DNA of 9,331 nt from contig CAZPZR010000072.1 of NCBI GenBank assembly GCA_964591105.1, positions 1 to 9,331 on the forward strand, in the 5' to 3' direction. The notes below the pieces were generated by a model that saw only the letters and a list, made by a program, of their open reading frames with translations, was not told the DNA's origin and searched no databases. The position numbers and the translations under genes were made by a program. This document shows positions 7,139 to 9,331 of this stretch, one piece after another (position 1 is the stretch's first letter; each line of letters opens with the position of its first letter). This DNA comes from CAZPZR01 sp964591105 (lineage in GTDB: Bacteria > Bacillota > Clostridia > Lachnospirales > Lachnospiraceae).

Positions 7139-7384
7139 CTAGCACAGTCTGTAAAACTCGTTATATATCGAAAAAATATAATTTCGTCTGAACTACTTTG
7201 TTGAAATTTTTGGATTGGGAAACAAAAGCCCCTTCCATTTTTAAATAATAATAAGCTGGGACTTGGAGCACAGACGCATTTCTTATGTAAAAAATATATT
7301 CTAAATTGAACAGGAAATCTTCACACCACCTGATCTTTTTATCCATTCGGATTCCATGCTCCATAATAATCTCTCTGCGAAATA
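7139..7384 (-). pseudogene. 3' end of a family 2 glycosyltransferase, truncated by the gap and probably frameshifted
   Basis: The frame is open from the edge of the N gap (codons reading FRREII before the methionine at 7362-7364) to a TAA at 7161-7163, so the gene begins inside or beyond the gap. The text MDKKIRWCEDFLFNLEYI, then LQVPAYYYLKMEG and SQSKNFNKVVQTKL, matches the C-terminal part of the GT2 glycosyltransferases that decorate cell-surface polysaccharides in clostridia, including the conserved ED motif thought to hold the catalytic base. Relatives continue after KLxxF with YYNxFYxxV and some 40 more residues. Here adding one base near 7161-7166 restores IYNEFYRLC up to a TAG at 7139-7141, which suggests a one-base frameshift and a lost tail. 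A contig-end sequencing error could produce the same picture. Confidence 0.65.
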
Positions 7385-7484
7385 NNNNNNNNNNNNNNNN
7401 NNNNNNNNNNNNNNNNNNNNNNNNNNNNNNNNNNNNNNNNNNNNNNNNNNNNNNNNNNNNNNNNNNNNNNNNNNNNNNNNNNNN
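7385..7484. other. Assembly gap of 100 N
   Basis: Exactly 100 undetermined bases, the conventional size for a scaffold gap of unknown length. Most of the glycosyltransferase gene and any sequence downstream of nagZ lies here. Adjacency of the two sides is an assembly inference. Confidence 0.98.
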
Positions 7485-7491
7485 TAGTCAT

Positions 7492-7515
7492 CCCACAGTC
7501 ATAGCTCCCTGTGAG
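7492..7515 (-). terminator. Possible hairpin behind nagZ, cut by the gap
   Basis: On the minus strand CTCACAG pairs with CTGTGGG (7 bp, one G-T pair) around a 10-base loop, starting just after the nagZ stop at 7517-7519. The following bases, ATGACTA, show no T tract before the N gap begins. A terminator is possible but not demonstrated. Confidence 0.3.
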
Positions 7516-7516
7516 T

Positions 7517-8674
7517 TTATTGCATATTCGCAAATGCCTGCTTATAGGTTAATATTTTATTTACACTTTCATCTAATCGTTCTTCGCTGATTATTCCGTC
7601 TTTCACCGCCTGCAAAATTGTATCGTACGCATCTGCAAGATCCATTGGCATCAGCAAAACATCGCATCCCGCCTGGAATGCCTGCAGCGCAGCTTCTCCA
7701 GAAGAATAGGTATCAGAAATCGCCTTCATTTCCAAAGAATCTGTCACGATTAGCGTCTTTTCTTTTTCAGGGATTCGCGCAATCATTTCTTCTGAAAGAG
7801 TTGCCGGAAGATCCGTCCCAGTCACTTCTGGCGCCGCAATGTGTCCGACCATTACCGCATGCATCCCTGTATCTGCTTCAAATGGTAAAAATTCGCAGCT
7901 TTCTAACTCTTCTAATGTTTTATGCGTAACCGCCAGTGCAGTATGACTATCTTCTGCAGTATCTCCATGCCCTGGGAAATGTTTTAACGTTGGTAAAATT
8001 CCACTCTCGCGAAATCCTTCTGCCGCAGCTCCAACCATAGATGCCGCTGTCTGTGCATCCGAAGAAAATGCTCTTGTTCCGATAATTGGATTTTCAGGAT
8101 TTGTATTTACATCCGCATCTGGTGCAAAGTCCATATTAAATCCATAGCTTGCTAAATAATTTCCAATGGTTTCTCCCATCTCTTTCGCATCTTCCGTATT
8201 TCCTGAACTTCCAACTGCTGCCGCATTTTCATACTTTGGAAGGTCAAATGCCTCGTGATTCGCAAGCCTTGCAACAATTCCACCTTCTTCATCAACCGTA
8301 ATAAACATTGGTATTTCGCTGGCCGCCTGCAGATCTGCGTTAAATTGTTGCAGTTGCTCTGGATTTTCAATATTCTCAGCGAACTGGCACACACCTCCAA
8401 CAGAATATTTTTGCAAGTTTTCTTTCATTTCTTCTGTCATTTGTGTTGTTCCACCTTCTTCACTTGAAGGATTTAATGCATCTGGACGAATAATAAATAA
8501 TTGACCTACTTTCTGTTCCAATGTAAGTGCATCTGCCGGCTGTTCCGTTTTCTTCTCTTCCGTGTGAATTACCAGATCTTTTGTTTCCTCCTGCTGATCT
8601 GTTGACTGTTTTCCACATGCGCAAAGCAAGCAAGCGGATAAGCCAAGGATTAAGTATTTTGCATATTTCTTCAT
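7517..8674 (-). CDS. nagZ: NagZ-like beta-N-acetylhexosaminidase (GH3), lipoprotein
   Basis: A 385-residue family 3 glycoside hydrolase predicted to remove terminal GlcNAc from muropeptides or other beta-GlcNAc glycans. The N terminus is a lipoprotein signal with lipobox LCAC (C20), so the mature enzyme is probably tethered outside the membrane, followed by a Gln/Glu/Lys-rich linker (about 22-48). The catalytic TIM barrel runs from about 50 to 385. Seen: VDEEGG (127-132), sugar-binding K231-H232 in KHFPGHGD, the D242-S243-H244 dyad loop that acts as acid/base in true NagZ enzymes, and the nucleophile D312 in VTDSLEM. The D-S-H loop separates it from GH3 beta-glucosidases. It has only the single barrel, unlike the longer two-domain Bacillus enzyme. 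Start supported by AAGGAGG 6 bases upstream. Confidence 0.92.
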   Translation of the reverse strand: MKKYAKYLILGLSACLLCACGKQSTDQQEETKDLVIHTEEKKTEQPADALTLEQKVGQLFIIRPDALNPSSEEGGTTQMTEEMKENLQKYSVGGVCQFAENIENPEQLQQFNADLQAASEIPMFITVDEEGGIVARLANHEAFDLPKYENAAAVGSSGNTEDAKEMGETIGNYLASYGFNMDFAPDADVNTNPENPIIGTRAFSSDAQTAASMVGAAAEGFRESGILPTLKHFPGHGDTAEDSHTALAVTHKTLEELESCEFLPFEADTGMHAVMVGHIAAPEVTGTDLPATLSEEMIARIPEKEKTLIVTDSLEMKAISDTYSSGEAALQAFQAGCDVLLMPMDLADAYDTILQAVKDGIISEERLDESVNKILTYKQAFANMQ

Positions 8675-8680
8675 GTAAAT

Positions 8681-8687
8681 CCTCCTT
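8681..8687 (-). promoter_or_regulatory. Ribosome binding site of nagZ
   Basis: AAGGAGG on the minus strand, 6 bases before the ATG at 8672-8674. It fixes the start at the lipoprotein signal MKKYAKYL. Confidence 0.8.
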
Positions 8688-8697
8688 CTGACGTTTT

Positions 8698-8725
8698 AAT
8701 ATATACTAACATTTTTTCATGTAAG
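8698..8725 (-). promoter_or_regulatory. Possible nagZ promoter
   Basis: Minus strand CTTACA (8720-8725, four matches to TTGACA), a 16-base spacer and TATATT (8698-8703, five matches). An alternative -35, TTGAAC just upstream, has poor spacing. The region is AT-rich, so chance matches are likely. Confidence 0.35.
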
Positions 8726-8733
8726 CGTTCAAT
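8720..8733. promoter_or_regulatory. cre-like site in the nagZ promoter region
   Basis: The plus strand reads TGTAAGCGTTCAAT. The first ten bases equal the left part of well-known Bacillus cre sites (TGTAAGCGTT), and the last two depart from the consensus CA. It overlaps the proposed -35, where CcpA binding would repress. Carbon control of an amino-sugar-releasing enzyme is plausible but not shown. Confidence 0.35.
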
Positions 8734-8773
8734 GTTTTTGTTATTTACTTACAGGTGTTTCTGTTTTTAATAG

Positions 8774-8985
8774 GTCTTCATTTATCTTTTTTCCCAAAGC
8801 TACATAGCCGTACAAATCTACAATGGGATTAACACAACTATACAATATGATACAAAATTAAAATCTCTGATGAGGTTAAAAAACAAAGTACAGAAACTCT
8901 AAAAGTACGTAATGGAACACTTGAAATCCCAAGTGAATTTAGAGGGAACAACTATGCGTATTTGCTTTTTGGAATAGAGGATTAA
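8774..8985 (+). pseudogene. Decayed 3' end of an unrecognised protein gene
   Basis: Two overlapping open stretches on the plus strand read as one protein tail. The first (8774-8857) reads SQSYIAVQIYNGINTTIQYD and the second (8851-8985) reads KIKISDEVKKQ, then LKVRNGTLEIPSEFRGNNYA and YLLFGIED before a TAA at 8983-8985. Adding one A to the AAAA run at 8854-8857 joins them into about 70 residues with alternating beta-strand character. No ATG with a ribosome site starts either piece, and a TAG at 8771-8773 lies upstream. I do not recognise the family; it looks like the C-terminal beta-rich part of a larger, perhaps carbohydrate-active, protein. Its 5' part is missing, with the nagZ promoter region in its place. 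It could also be chance coding-like text, but the balanced codons argue against that. Confidence 0.45.
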
Positions 8986-9012
8986 AACTTATCTAGTAAC
9001 TAAAAATAATAA

Positions 9013-9038
9013 AACCCCGCCTATTTCTAGGCGGGGTT
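9013..9038 (-). terminator. Rho-independent terminator of ppdK
   Basis: An 11-bp perfect stem (AACCCCGCCTA / TAGGCGGGGTT) with a 4-base loop. On the minus strand it continues TTATTATTTTTA after the stem's own final TT, a good T-rich tail. It lies 57 bases after the ppdK stop codon. On the plus strand the hairpin follows the decayed remnant but lacks a continuous T run, so any role there is weaker. Confidence 0.88.
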
Positions 9039-9095
9039 CAATATTTTAATTATATACCTTTATAAATAGGTCATTCGTTAAACCGAAAATCCTAC

Positions 9096-9331
9096 TTATT
9101 TGTTAGCGATTGCAGCCTGTGCAGCAGCAAGTCTAGCAATTGGTACACGGAATGGTGAACAAGATACATAATCAAGTCCAATCTTGTGGCAGAATTCTAC
9201 GGAAGATGGGTCTCCACCGTGTTCTCCACAGATACCAACGTGAAGTTTATCATTTGTTGGTCTACCAAGTTTGATAGCCATTTCCATTAACTTACCAACA
9301 CCTGTCTGGTCAAGTTTTGCAAATGGATCGT
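9096..9331 (-). CDS. ppdK: Pyruvate, phosphate dikinase, C-terminal end (gene continues beyond the window)
   Basis: The last 78 codons of PPDK, open to the window edge and starting DPFAKLDQTGVGKL. The enzyme interconverts pyruvate, ATP and phosphate with PEP, AMP and pyrophosphate; in anaerobic clostridia it often serves glycolysis or gluconeogenesis in the cytosol. The visible part belongs to the PEP/pyruvate-binding TIM barrel. It includes GICGEHGGDPSSVEFC, whose first cysteine is the proton-donating catalytic residue known from Clostridium symbiosum PPDK, and the very conserved ending VSCSPFRVPIARLAAAQAAI. The related PEP synthase and PTS enzyme I have different endings. The stop is TAA at 9096-9098, with a strong terminator behind it. 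Confidence 0.95.
   Translation of the reverse strand, partial: DPFAKLDQTGVGKLMEMAIKLGRPTNDKLHVGICGEHGGDPSSVEFCHKIGLDYVSCSPFRVPIARLAAAQAAIANK

Noticed and set aside
7339..7533. Open frame running across the N gap on the minus strand
   Set aside because: It is open only because the 100 N translate as unknown residues; the two ends show no coherent protein, and the real frames here belong to the GT2 fragment and nagZ.
1..9331. Search by eye for tRNA, rRNA, CRISPR arrays, insertion sequences, phage or defence genes
   Set aside because: None seen: no repeated spacer pattern, no transposase or nuclease motifs, no cloverleaf-type sequence.

Overview
The window looks like chromosomal DNA from a low-GC anaerobic Firmicute, most likely a Lachnospiraceae-type gut clostridium (an inference). 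Reasons: a paired glgC-glgD, a clostridial-type pyruvate phosphate dikinase end, an ECF-type thiamine S component, a very large secreted subtilase with several repeat-type domains, and strong AGGAGG ribosome binding sites. All intact genes are on the minus strand, so gene order in transcription runs from right to left. The sequence contains a block of exactly 100 N (7385-7484), so it is a scaffold: order across that gap is not proven by the sequence.

Right to left: (1) 9096-9331, the C-terminal end of pyruvate phosphate dikinase (ppdK), followed by a strong terminator at 9013-9038. (2) 8774-8985, a decayed plus-strand coding remnant with one apparent frameshift. (3) 7517-8674, a NagZ-like family 3 glycoside hydrolase made as a lipoprotein, with a promoter region carrying a cre-like sequence. 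(4) The N gap, and on its left edge the 3' end of a family 2 glycosyltransferase (7139-7384) that seems truncated and frameshifted. (5) 3221-6967, a 1248-residue secreted subtilisin-like protease with a roughly 190-residue insertion before the catalytic serine, and IPT-like, beta-propeller-like, InlB-type and BIG2-type domains behind it. A 16-bp perfect palindrome lies upstream of its start. (6) 2557-3087, the thiamine S component ThiT, whose promoter appears to overlap the protease terminator. (7) 1187-2380 and 54-1193, the glgC-glgD operon for ADP-glucose synthesis, with a near-consensus promoter, a 7-bp overlap between the genes and a clear terminator at 6-30.

Functionally this is mostly housekeeping metabolism: glycogen precursor synthesis, pyruvate/PEP interconversion, thiamine uptake and cell-wall sugar salvage, plus one large extracellular protease. 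I see no CRISPR array, tRNA, rRNA, transposase, or defence or prophage system. The features most worth a second look are the protease architecture, the palindrome upstream of it, the two decayed gene remnants, and the lack of a TPP riboswitch in front of thiT.
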